The notes beneath the pieces were generated by a model. The model had not been told where the DNA came from and did not search any database. It worked only from the letters and a program-made list of their open reading frames with translations. 64,000 nt of DNA from CAVZTX01 sp963778375 (GTDB lineage Bacteria; Chloroflexota; Ktedonobacteria; Ktedonobacterales; Ktedonobacteraceae), in the NCBI GenBank assembly GCA_963778375.1, contig CAVZTX010000030.1:207348-271347 (forward strand), given 5' to 3'. Of the stretch, positions 9,327 through 16,134 are shown one piece after another (the first letter of the stretch is position 1; each line of letters opens with the position of its first letter). A program made the position numbers and the translations under genes.

Positions 9327-10196
9327 ATGTCTGTTCCAGCAGCATTTGATTACCATCCCGCTACGTCGGTGAATGAGGCAATTGCGCTCCTACAACAATA
9401 TGGCGATGATGCCAAACTCCTGGCGGGTGGCCATAGCCTCATACCTACAATGAAACTGCGTCTGGCGCAACCCGCGCACTTGATTGATATTAGTCGTATC
9501 AGCGGCCTCGCCTATATTCATGAGGAAAGTGGAGCTATCGCGGTTGGTGCCATGACAACCTATCGCATGATCGAACTCTCGGATGTCTTGCAGCAGCATT
9601 TCCCCTTGCTGCGCGATGCTGCTTCCGTTATCGGCGATCAGCAGGTGCGTAATCGTGGCACAATTGGTGGCAGCATTGCCCACTCCGACCCCGCCGCTGA
9701 TATGCCAGGAGTAGTATTGGCGCTCAAGGCCGATATCATGGTGCAAGGTCCGAGCGGTGTGCGTACAATCAAGGCCGATGATTTCTTCCTGGATTTGTTT
9801 GCAACTACCTTGCAACCAGATGAAATCGTCACCGAGATTCGCTTTGCCATTCCACCTGCGCGTACCGGTAGCTCATATAAAAAACTTGAGAACAAGGCCT
9901 CACATTACGCCGTCGTCGGCTGTGCCGCCGTCGTCACCTTAGATACCGATGGCACCTGCTCATCCGCAAGCGTCGTAATCACCGGTGCCTCCGTCAAGCC
10001 AACCCGTGCCAGCGCCGTCGAATCCGCGCTCGTCGGTAAGAAGCTAGACGAGTCAACGGCCGCAGATGCCGCCAGTCACGCCGCCGACGGCCTCGAAGTG
10101 GTGGAAGACCTCCACGGCTCCAAGAACTACCGCGCCCAAATGGCCGCAGTCATGACCCGCCGCTCCATTCTAGCCGCAGCCGAACGCGCATCGTAG
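9327..10196 (+). CDS. coxM: CO-dehydrogenase-type molybdenum hydroxylase, FAD-binding medium subunit
   Basis: A 289-residue flavoprotein subunit that takes electrons from CoxS. The two FAD diphosphate-binding loops of the family are intact: AGGHS at 33-37 and TIGGS at 112-116 (within RNRGTIGGSIAHSDPAAD). The C-terminal domain is of CoxM type. AAGGAG lies about 9 bases before the ATG, and coxL ends 18 bp upstream, so the two are co-transcribed. The last few dozen bases of this gene are duplicated 5.5 kb downstream (15734-15772), which ties it to the cassette amplification that follows. Confidence 0.94.
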   Translation: MSVPAAFDYHPATSVNEAIALLQQYGDDAKLLAGGHSLIPTMKLRLAQPAHLIDISRISGLAYIHEESGAIAVGAMTTYRMIELSDVLQQHFPLLRDAASVIGDQQVRNRGTIGGSIAHSDPAADMPGVVLALKADIMVQGPSGVRTIKADDFFLDLFATTLQPDEIVTEIRFAIPPARTGSSYKKLENKASHYAVVGCAAVVTLDTDGTCSSASVVITGASVKPTRASAVESALVGKKLDESTAADAASHAADGLEVVEDLHGSKNYRAQMAAVMTRRSILAAAERAS

Positions 10197-10220
10197 ACTG
10201 CCATCTCTCATCGTTAGCTT

Positions 10221-10290
10221 TGTCATCCTGAGTGAAACGAAGGATCTCTCGCTAGCCGAGCGCAGATCCTTCGCTCCGCTCAGAATGACA
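10221..10290. repeat. 70-bp palindromic element, copy 1
   Basis: An imperfect inverted repeat beginning TGTCATCCTGAG and ending CTCAGAATGACA, with inner arms GAAGGATCT and AGATCCTTC around a CTCGCTAGCCGAGCG core. It lies 24 bp after coxM. Two near copies occur at 13071-13141 and 15782-15851, always just before the small minus-strand gene or its remains. The form is that of a MITE/REP-like element; as RNA it would also act as a strong hairpin downstream of coxM. Confidence 0.88.
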
Positions 10291-10316
10291 GATGGCAAGT
10301 CCCTCTATCAATTACT

Positions 10317-10541
10317 CTATGCCTGCTCTATACCTGGATCGGTCACAATACTCGCCTGCCCATCCTTCACCACCACAAAACACTTCCCCGTCGTCGGCGT
10401 GTCTTTTCCCTGTACCCTCACATCGAACCCCTGCGACTGGTCATCGTTATACACCTCAGAAACAGACACAAAATCATCCTTCTGCATCCCAAGATACGCG
10501 ATCGCGCACTCTTTCACCTTCTCTAATACTTGCTGATCCAT
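10317..10541 (-). CDS. Small hypothetical protein (74 aa), intact copy
   Basis: A 74-residue, soluble, slightly acidic protein (MDQQVLEKVKECAIAYLGM... ending DPGIEQA). I do not recognise the family; the pattern of an N-terminal helix followed by alternating strands (GFDVRVQGKD, KCFVVVKDGQ) suggests a small alpha/beta fold. AAAGG lies 8-9 bases before the ATG. That this is a real gene is supported by two further copies in the window: a frameshifted one at 13265-13438 and a C-terminal stub at 15880-15949, both in the same orientation and position relative to a palindrome and a Cys-rich gene. It is divergently oriented to the Cys-rich gene of its cassette. Confidence 0.72.
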   Translation of the reverse strand: MDQQVLEKVKECAIAYLGMQKDDFVSVSEVYNDDQSQGFDVRVQGKDTPTTGKCFVVVKDGQASIVTDPGIEQA

Positions 10542-10672
10542 CGTAGCATCCTTTCTCTAGTTCGAGTCAAACTATCCTCTATGTACGAGAAGCCTTCTTA
10601 CTAGATCACAGTTCTTCTTTTGCATTGTAGCATGAACGGAGCGCGATCACTTGTATTCACCGCGTACTCTGC

Positions 10673-11690
10673 AGAGCATGTCGAAGAGGTGATTCAGATG
10701 AACAGGCGCGAGGCAGGAATGGAGGATGGAGAGCGGAACGAGTAGTTAAGTGATGGAGCGCTGACAGACTCACGAAGAGCAGGAAAACGATATTCGTTGG
10801 CGCGGAGTGTGTACTGCGGAAATGGCGGAGAGAAAGTGAAGAGATAAGAATGGGTGCGCTGCGTAGCTCTGGAAGAGTGAAGAAAGAGAGCCATTCCTGT
10901 GCGGCCAGGGGCGCGCGAAGAGAAGGAAAAGCTCTCATGGAGTTGTAACGCGCGACAGAGCCTCAAGCGGAGAGGAGAAACGCTGTGATCTAGATGGAAA
11001 GACGTGCGAGGGAGAGGGCGAGGGAAGATCAAAGCGCTGCCCAGAACCATGAAGCGCAACGGCACGACCAAGCAGCGCTGGGAAAAAGCAGGAGAGTTGA
11101 CGCACATGCAGGACTTCCCCTCTGACCTTGCTCAAAGGGCGCTCAGAGGAAGAAGAATCACAAAAAGAAAGAGAACTGAAAGGAGATGAAAGAGACGGGG
11201 GGCGACTACTGCTTAAGAGAAGAGAAAACAGAAAGAAAAAGAGAAAAAGAGACGAAAAACGAAATACGATCGAAGAGGAAAGGCGAAGAGATAGAAAGGC
11301 GAGAAAGGGCAGGGGAAACGACGCCGAGAGACAAAAGAACTCAAAGAAAGGCGAGAAAGACAAGAGAACGGACAGGTCTTGTGTGCGACGAAGAGGACAC
11401 AGAAAAAAAGAACGCAAGAAAATGTGAACGGCCTCAACAGACTGACTGACAAACGAGCGGGAACCCCGCACCGAAAAAGGGGAACAAAGGGGCAAGAAAA
11501 ACGACGCACTAACGACGAGATGTGGCCAGCAGAGGATGCCTGACAGGACGCAAAGGCAGCGCGCCCAGCAACGCGGCCCAACCGACTGGCCTCTGCGATA
11601 GGGGCGAGACCAACGACAAACAGCAGAGCGACGCGGGAGGCCAGAGCCTCGCGCCAGCTTTACTCAAGAGGTGGAGAAGAATTGCCCAGA
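10673..11690. other. Purine-rich segment interrupting the first cassette
   Basis: About 1 kb with no credible gene. The plus strand is strongly purine-biased; 11160-11430 is almost only A and G with scattered C. Comparison with cassette 2 shows that sequence matching up to about 10672 (CGCGTACTCTGC) resumes at about 11691 (GCACAG...CTTGCATTT), while cassette 2 runs straight through at 13562-13592. The segment is therefore an insertion in cassette 1, or was lost from cassette 2. Open frames on both strands (for example 10935-11495 minus, 11128-11427 plus) are low-complexity by-products of the bias. No terminal inverted repeats or transposase were found. Confidence 0.7.
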
Positions 11691-11701
11691 GCACAGCTCA
11701 C

Positions 11702-11730
11702 TTGCATTTTACCTATGGCTCACGTATACT
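11702..11730 (+). promoter_or_regulatory. Conserved cassette promoter, copy 1
   Basis: TTGCAT at 11702-11707, a 17-bp spacer, and TATACT at 11725-11730: a sigma-70-type arrangement. The same two hexamers with exactly 17 bp recur at 13587 and 15959 although spacer bases differ, which supports selection on the elements. It would start a leader of about 145 nt before ATG 11881. Confidence 0.65.
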
Positions 11731-11880
11731 TCTTTAAACAATTGATTTGCACGTATATCTTTGACCCTGGTTGATCATCATCATCGTGACCCTTGGCGCT
11801 ATTTTTTCTCACGAGTGAGTGGATGCGCTACATCCGCATTGTATGAGGGAGACGCATCCATTAGAAAGGCTGCTCAAGAG

Positions 11881-12501
11881 ATGGGACCTTCCCGCTTTGA
11901 CGAGTTAACTAAGGCTCTCGCCCGCTCCACCTCACGTCGGCAAGCTCTCAGAGCTATTGCCGCCGCTGTTGGAGGGTTGCTTGGTTTGGGTGGCGTTGGC
12001 ACGGCTTTGGCGAACTGCAAACCCAACGGGATCGGCTGTAACATCAGCAGCCAGTGTTGTAGTGGTGGCTGCTGTCATGGCACCTGCACCGATCTCGGCA
12101 CGACCACGAACTGCGGCGCGTGTGGGCATCAATGTGCTGCCGGGCAGGGCTGCTGTGGCGGCACGTGTACGGACTTGAACACGACGCAGAACTGCGGTGC
12201 CTGCGGCCACACGTGTTCGGCTGGGCAAACCTGCCAGAACGGCCAGTGTGTGAGCCCGACCACCACCACCGGCACTACGACGACGACCAGTACCACGACT
12301 AGCACCACCACCACGACCACCACTCCGCCCCCTTGTATGAACTTCGGGGGCCCCTGTGGTGTGAACACAGACTTGTGCTGTTCGGGCCTTTTCTGTAACA
12401 ACGGCTTCTGCTGTCCCTCTGGCATGGAAGGCTGCCCCCCGGGTGGATGCTGTTCCCCCGGCAGTATCTGCTGCGGGAATGGCGAATGCTGCCAGCCATG
12501 A
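11881..12501 (+). CDS. Tat-exported Cys-rich Stig1-like repeat protein 1
   Basis: A 206-residue exported protein. The N-terminus has a twin-arginine motif STSRRQAL (R19, R20), a hydrophobic stretch and a cleavage-like TALA before the first Cys (C46). The mature part holds 32 cysteines by hand count: a CKPNGIGC...QCCSGGCC module, two NCGACGHxC repeats resembling stigma-specific protein Stig1 repeats, then a Thr-rich linker (codons from about 12258 to 12325), then a second Cys module ending GNGECCQP. The linker looks like a glycosylatable spacer. I chose ATG 11881 because the sequence from here (MxPS.FDELT) is shared by all four paralogues, while the frame upstream is not. Function unknown; probably a disulfide-rich surface protein. 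Confidence 0.78.
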   Translation: MGPSRFDELTKALARSTSRRQALRAIAAAVGGLLGLGGVGTALANCKPNGIGCNISSQCCSGGCCHGTCTDLGTTTNCGACGHQCAAGQGCCGGTCTDLNTTQNCGACGHTCSAGQTCQNGQCVSPTTTTGTTTTTSTTTSTTTTTTTPPPCMNFGGPCGVNTDLCCSGLFCNNGFCCPSGMEGCPPGGCCSPGSICCGNGECCQP

Positions 12502-12650
12502 GTGGCAGGGCAGGCTGCTATCTGGCAGGCTGGATACGCTGTTGGGATGGGGCCCCTACGGGGAGCGCATGAGGGGGTCAGCAGGCACCCTGCTTGTCGT
12601 TCCCAACTCTGGCGGCACAGCGTTCCAAGCAGGGGCAAACAGAGGTGAAG
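12502..12650. repeat. 3' flank of Cys-rich gene 1, homologous to 15612-15728
   Basis: Non-coding. Shares CTGGCAGGCTGGA, ACGCTG, CTCTGGCGGCA and AGCAGGGGCAAA in order with the 3' flank of the third Cys-rich gene, so the duplicated unit extended past the stop codon. The remainder up to 12756 shows nothing recognisable. Confidence 0.7.
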
Positions 12651-12756
12651 AGCAGTCAGGTAGCTGTTGGTCTGTTCAAGCCTCTGGGCTACCTAGACTG
12701 AGGCTCCGACGGATGAGGCGAGTCCAGGCGCACCCTGGCTCGTGAGGAGAAAGCTC

Positions 12757-12992
12757 ATGAATTTTATACTTTTGTTCGCACGGCTGGGGCTTTCCGCCGT
12801 GTTCCTGGTGGCTAGCTGGAAGCTGGCTGTCTGGTGGTTGCATGGCAGACGCATGCGCGACGTGAGAGGGTGCTCGGACGTGATGCGACGCCTCTCGGCA
12901 CGCTGGTGCCGTCGGCGGACAGGAGAAGACCATACATACCCACCGCGCTGACAACAGAGATGGGGCGCACGCTGCGTGCTGCATTTGGCTGA
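12757..12992 (+). pseudogene. Probable frameshifted remnant of a MauE/DoxX-like membrane protein
   Basis: A strong ribosome site (GAGGAG at 12744-12749, seven bases before ATG 12757) leads into MNFILLFARLGLSAVFLVAS, a membrane helix of the kind that opens MauE/DoxX family proteins. After about 24 codons the frame becomes Arg-rich and stops at 12951. Shifting frame near 12830 gives a stretch containing DATPLGTLVPSAD, reminiscent of the PLGxLLPxAE loop that begins helix 2 in MauE, running to a stop at 12992. MauE-type proteins are linked to disulfide-bond chemistry, which would suit Cys-rich neighbours, but this copy is broken. Assignment is tentative. Confidence 0.35.
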
Positions 12993-13070
12993 CTCCGTTA
13001 GGTGTTTGCCAGTGAGTATCTGATCAGGCGACGATCCGGCAGACTGAGTAACGGCCTCCATCTAGGGCTT

Positions 13071-13141
13071 TGTCATCCTGAGTGAAACGAAAGGATCTCC
13101 CGCTAGCCGAGCGCAGGTCCTTCGCCCCGCACAGGATGACA
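13071..13141. repeat. Palindromic element, copy 2
   Basis: Same element as 10221-10290, with one inserted A in GAAAGGATCT and a few substitutions in the right arm (CCCCGCACAGGATGACA). It precedes the truncated copy of the 74-codon gene. Confidence 0.86.
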
Positions 13142-13264
13142 GATGGCGAATTCTACTATCAATTGCCTTACAATCACCCGCTACACGCAAACTTATGCGG
13201 CGGGTTCCTCTGACTGCGACTACCCCTGGATCTGGTCACACATACTCTGTCCTGGTCAGTCCTC

Positions 13265-13438
13265 TCACCACCACGGAAACACTTCTCCGTACGGGGTCTC
13301 TCTCCCCTGCACCCTCACATCGAACCCTTGCGACTGGTCATCGTTATACACCTCGGAAACAGACACAAAATCATCCTTCTGCATCCCAAGATAACTGATG
13401 GCGCACTCTTTCACCTTCTCTAATACTTGCTGATCCAT
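13265..13438 (-). pseudogene. Truncated copy of the 74-aa gene
   Basis: Starts at the equivalent ATG (13438) with the same upstream AAAGGATG and is almost identical to the intact gene for about 47 codons (only A14 to S and K46 to R or similar changes). A small deletion in the CCGACGACGGGG stretch then shifts frame, giving a 57-residue product ending in FPWW. DNA similarity to the lost C-terminal part is weak beyond 13265. A decayed duplicate. Confidence 0.8.
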
Positions 13439-13586
13439 CGTAGCATCCTTTCTCTACATCCGAGTCAATCTACCTTCTGTGTACGAGAAGCCTTCTATAC
13501 TAGATCACAGTTCTTCTTTTGCATTGTATCATGAACGATATGCGATTACTGGTATTGCCCGCGTACTCTGCCGTAGCACAGATCGC

Positions 13587-13615
13587 TTGCATTTTTGCTG
13601 TAGCTCACGTATACT
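13587..13615 (+). promoter_or_regulatory. Conserved cassette promoter, copy 2
   Basis: TTGCAT at 13587-13592, 17 bp, TATACT at 13610-13615. Upstream sequence reads continuously from the small-gene start region, giving the uninterrupted version of the layout seen in cassette 1. Leader to ATG 13758 is about 136 nt. Confidence 0.65.
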
Positions 13616-13757
13616 TCTATAAGCAATTGATATATACCTATATCTTTGACCCTGTTTCATCATCATCGTTGTAATCTTTCACTCTATTAAGTCAGTGGAT
13701 GCTTTGCGCCCCCAATGTATGCTGGAGACGCATCCACGTAGAAAGGCTGCTCAAAAG

Positions 13758-14387
13758 ATGCAACCCTCTCAGTTTGATGAGCTGACCAAAGGCTTGGCCC
13801 GCTCCACCTCGCGGCGGCAAGCGCTCAAAGCCGTTGCCGCCGCAGTTGGCGGTCTCTTCGGGTTGGGTAGTATCGGCACTACCTTTGCCCGACCGTGCAA
13901 GCCCAATGGCATTGGCTGCAACACGAATAGTCAATGTTGTAGCGGAGCCTGCTGTCATGGCACCTGCACCGATCTAGGGACCACCAGCAACTGCGGCTCT
14001 TGTGGACATACGTGTGGAACTGGCCAGATTTGTCAGAACGGCCAGTGTGTCACCCCCTGTAATGCCAACGGGGGTACCTGTAATGGGAACACTGACTGTT
14101 GTTCGGGCCATTGCGTGAACAATCAGTGTGTCTGTCCATCTGGCTGTATGGTGCTGGCTAATGGGACCTGTGCACAAACCTGTACCGGGGTTCCGGACTC
14201 TTGTACCTGCGGCGGTAGCGGTGGCAGTGTGTGCGCGGGAGACAGTTCCAGTCCCACAGGCGGGGTGTGCAGCCCGAATGGAGCGGTAAACACTGGCACC
14301 TGCACGTCCGATGCCAACTGTCCACCGGGATACTTCTGTAATACGAACTTTGGTCCCCCTGCCACTTGTTTCCCCGCATGCTGCTAG
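13758..14387 (+). CDS. Tat-exported Cys-rich Stig1-like repeat protein 2
   Basis: A 209-residue paralogue of protein 1. Tat motif STSRRQAL near residues 17-24, hydrophobic core, then RPCKPNGIGC. It holds 32 cysteines by hand count. After the shared module and a single NCGSCGHTC repeat the C-terminal half is unique: a CNGNTDCCSGHC segment, CVCPSGC, and a Gly/Ser-rich TCGGSGGSVCAGD stretch ending TCFPACC. The shared upstream GAAAGG lies 11 bases before ATG 13758; a longer frame from 13695 exists but is not shared by cassette 1. No Thr linker. Function unknown; the paralogues keep the export signal and vary the displayed Cys modules. Confidence 0.77.
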   Translation: MQPSQFDELTKGLARSTSRRQALKAVAAAVGGLFGLGSIGTTFARPCKPNGIGCNTNSQCCSGACCHGTCTDLGTTSNCGSCGHTCGTGQICQNGQCVTPCNANGGTCNGNTDCCSGHCVNNQCVCPSGCMVLANGTCAQTCTGVPDSCTCGGSGGSVCAGDSSSPTGGVCSPNGAVNTGTCTSDANCPPGYFCNTNFGPPATCFPACC

Positions 14388-14402
14388 GGATCGTCTCTGC
14401 TG

Positions 14403-14437
14403 AGGCGTGGCTGAGCCAACCTGGATCATCCACGCCT
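14403..14437 (+). terminator. Weak hairpin after Cys-rich gene 2
   Basis: AGGCGTGG at 14403-14410 and CCACGCCT at 14430-14437 form an 8-bp stem with a 19-base loop. There is no T tract, so termination may be partial. Gene 3 lacks the conserved cassette promoter and may rely on read-through. Confidence 0.4.
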
Positions 14438-14549
14438 TGTTGCCCATGCGTTGCAGAATGGGTGAAGCTTTTCACTGATCGAGTTGAGAGAAGGAACACC
14501 TTCTGCCAGAGGTGATTGGATGCATTCAGACAGAAAGGACAGACAAGCG

Positions 14550-15611
14550 ATGCAACCGTCTCGCTTTGATGAGCTGACCAAGGCGCTGGCCCGCTCCACC
14601 TCACGTCGGCAAGCCCTCAGAGCTATTGCCGCCACCGTTGGAGGGTTGCTCGGTTTCGGGAGCATCGGCACCGCCTTGGCCAACTGTAAACCCAACGGCA
14701 TCGGCTGTAACATCAATTCTCAATGTTGTAGCGGTGGATGCTGTCATGGCACCTGCACGGACCTGAGCAGCAATCCAAGCAACTGCGGAAGCTGTGGGCA
14801 TACTTGTCGTTCCGATCAGGTCTGTTCAGGTGGAAAGTGTGTCTGTCCAACCGGACAAACCGAGTGTAACGGCACCTGTGTCAACACCAACACCAATCAC
14901 GCCAACTGCGGCTCCTGCGGGCATGCTTGTCGCTCGGATGAGACGTGTCAGAATGGCATCTGCATCTGTACCACGGGCGAGGAGTGTAACGGTACCTGCT
15001 GTTCGGGCACCAATCCCAACTGCTGTAATAATACCTGTACCAATACCCAGACCGATACCAACAACTGTGGACAATGTGGACACGTCTGTGCCTCTGGTGA
15101 AACGTGTAGCAGCGGCTCCTGCACCTGTGGTACCCATGGCGATTGTCCCAATGGGCAGAGCTGTTGCAGTGGCATGTGCGTCAACGAGCAGACCGACCCC
15201 AACAATTGCGGCTCTTGCGGCCACACATGTCGTGCTGACCAGATCTGTTCGGGGGGAACCTGTGCGTGCCCTTCTGGCCAGACCGACTGCAATGGCATGT
15301 GCGTCAATCTCAACACCGATCCCAACAACTGCGGTTCCTGTGGCCACACGTGTGCCTCCGGCCAAACCTGCCAGAGCGGCCAGTGTGAGACTCCTTGTAT
15401 TCCAAACACTGGCATTGGTTGCTCTTACAGCGCCAGCACCTGTGGCCAGCCGGGCGCGGGCGGCTGCTGCCCGGGGCTAATCTGCTTGCCGGCCTCCGGA
15501 GGAGGGGACTCGCAGTGCAGCTACCAGGGGGGCGCGTGCAAAGGCTCCGGCCAGCCCTGCGATTGCGACGCTGTGTGCTGCTTTGTCTGCTCCGGTGGTG
15601 TTTGCCAATGA
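14550..15611 (+). CDS. Tat-exported Cys-rich Stig1-like repeat protein 3 (long form)
   Basis: The largest paralogue, 353 residues with 64 cysteines by hand count. Signal as in protein 1 (STSRRQALRAIAA, then TALANC). The mature chain has five NCGxCGHxC repeats, each followed by a CxxGxCxCxxGQxxCNGxCVN unit of about 40 residues, with a GCC/NCC-rich insert after the second repeat and a distinct Cys-rich tail (GGCCPGLICL, CDCDAVCCFVC). I chose ATG 14550 by homology; an in-frame ATG at 14520 with AGAGGTG upstream is a real alternative. It has no palindrome, small gene or conserved promoter of its own, so it seems to be an internal duplication sharing cassette 2. Confidence 0.77.
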   Translation: MQPSRFDELTKALARSTSRRQALRAIAATVGGLLGFGSIGTALANCKPNGIGCNINSQCCSGGCCHGTCTDLSSNPSNCGSCGHTCRSDQVCSGGKCVCPTGQTECNGTCVNTNTNHANCGSCGHACRSDETCQNGICICTTGEECNGTCCSGTNPNCCNNTCTNTQTDTNNCGQCGHVCASGETCSSGSCTCGTHGDCPNGQSCCSGMCVNEQTDPNNCGSCGHTCRADQICSGGTCACPSGQTDCNGMCVNLNTDPNNCGSCGHTCASGQTCQSGQCETPCIPNTGIGCSYSASTCGQPGAGGCCPGLICLPASGGGDSQCSYQGGACKGSGQPCDCDAVCCFVCSGGVCQ

Positions 15612-15728
15612 GTAGCAAAGCAGGCAGCGAACTGGCAGGCTGGACACGCTGGTGGGGCGTGGCCTCCTGCCGGTCGTCTCCAGCTCTGGCGGCATGATAT
15701 TCCCAGCAGGGGCAAATCGAGGCAAACT
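15612..15728. repeat. 3' flank of Cys-rich gene 3, homologous to 12502-12650
   Basis: Shares ordered blocks with the flank of gene 1 (CTGGCAGGCTGGACACGCTG, CTCTGGCGGCA, AGCAGGGGCAAA). Non-coding. Confidence 0.68.
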
Positions 15729-15733
15729 GCCTG

Positions 15734-15772
15734 GCAGCGACCGAACGCGCATCGTAAACCGCCATCTCTCAT
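15734..15772 (+). pseudogene. Copied 3' tail of coxM
   Basis: Bases 15738-15772 match the end of coxM and its flank (10178-10212) with few changes, including CCGAACGCGCATCGTA, which spans the coxM stop, and CCATCTCTCATC. Homology then continues into the palindrome. This shows that the cassette unit was copied from the locus directly behind coxM. Confidence 0.82.
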
Positions 15773-15781
15773 CCTAAGTTT

Positions 15782-15851
15782 TGTCATCCTGAGTGCAACG
15801 AAGGATCTCTCGCTAGCCGAGCACAGATCCTTCGCTCTCCTCAAGATGACA
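15782..15851. repeat. Palindromic element, copy 3
   Basis: Same 70-bp element as 10221-10290 with scattered substitutions (TGTCATCCTGAG to AGATGACA ends, core CTCGCTAGCCGAG kept). Confidence 0.85.
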
Positions 15852-15879
15852 AATAGCAAGTCCTCCTATCCAACTACCT

Positions 15880-15949
15880 TATGCCTGTTCTATCCCTGGC
15901 TTCTGCCACAATACTCGCCTGCCCATCCTTCACCACCACAAAGCACTGG
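15880..15949 (-). pseudogene. C-terminal stub of the 74-aa gene
   Basis: Bases 15880-15949 match 10318-10385, the last 22 or so codons of the intact gene. The match ends at CACAAAGCACTGG, after which sequence joins directly to the promoter region at 15950. About 200 bp, including the start codon, have been deleted. Confidence 0.8.
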
Positions 15950-15958
15950 TTTAATCAC

Positions 15959-15987
15959 TTGCATTTTGCCTGTAGATCACGTATACT
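15959..15987 (+). promoter_or_regulatory. Conserved cassette promoter, copy 3
   Basis: TTGCAT at 15959-15964, 17 bp, TATACT at 15982-15987. It is kept although the neighbouring small gene was deleted up to a few bases before it. Confidence 0.65.
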
Positions 15988-16134
15988 TCTCTAAACAATT
16001 GACTTGTACGTATATCTTTAACCCTGGTTGATCCTCATCATTGTGACCTTTCGCGCTATTTTTTCTTATGAGTGGATGCGCTGTGCCCATGTTGCGTGCT
16101 GGAGACGCACCCATCCAGAAAGGCTGCTCAAGAG

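Noticed and set aside
10221..10290. Insertion sequence with transposase
   Set aside because: The palindrome is only 70 bp and no transposase gene is present in the window; it is a repeat element, at most a non-autonomous one.
10935..11495. Long open frames on both strands of the purine-rich segment
   Set aside because: Low-complexity Ser/Leu/Phe-rich or Arg/Lys/Glu-rich translations, no ribosome sites, mutually overlapping frames; explained by base bias removing stop codons.
12129..12638. Val-rich 169-codon minus-strand frame
   Set aside because: Antisense shadow of the Thr-linker and Cys codons of Cys-rich gene 1.
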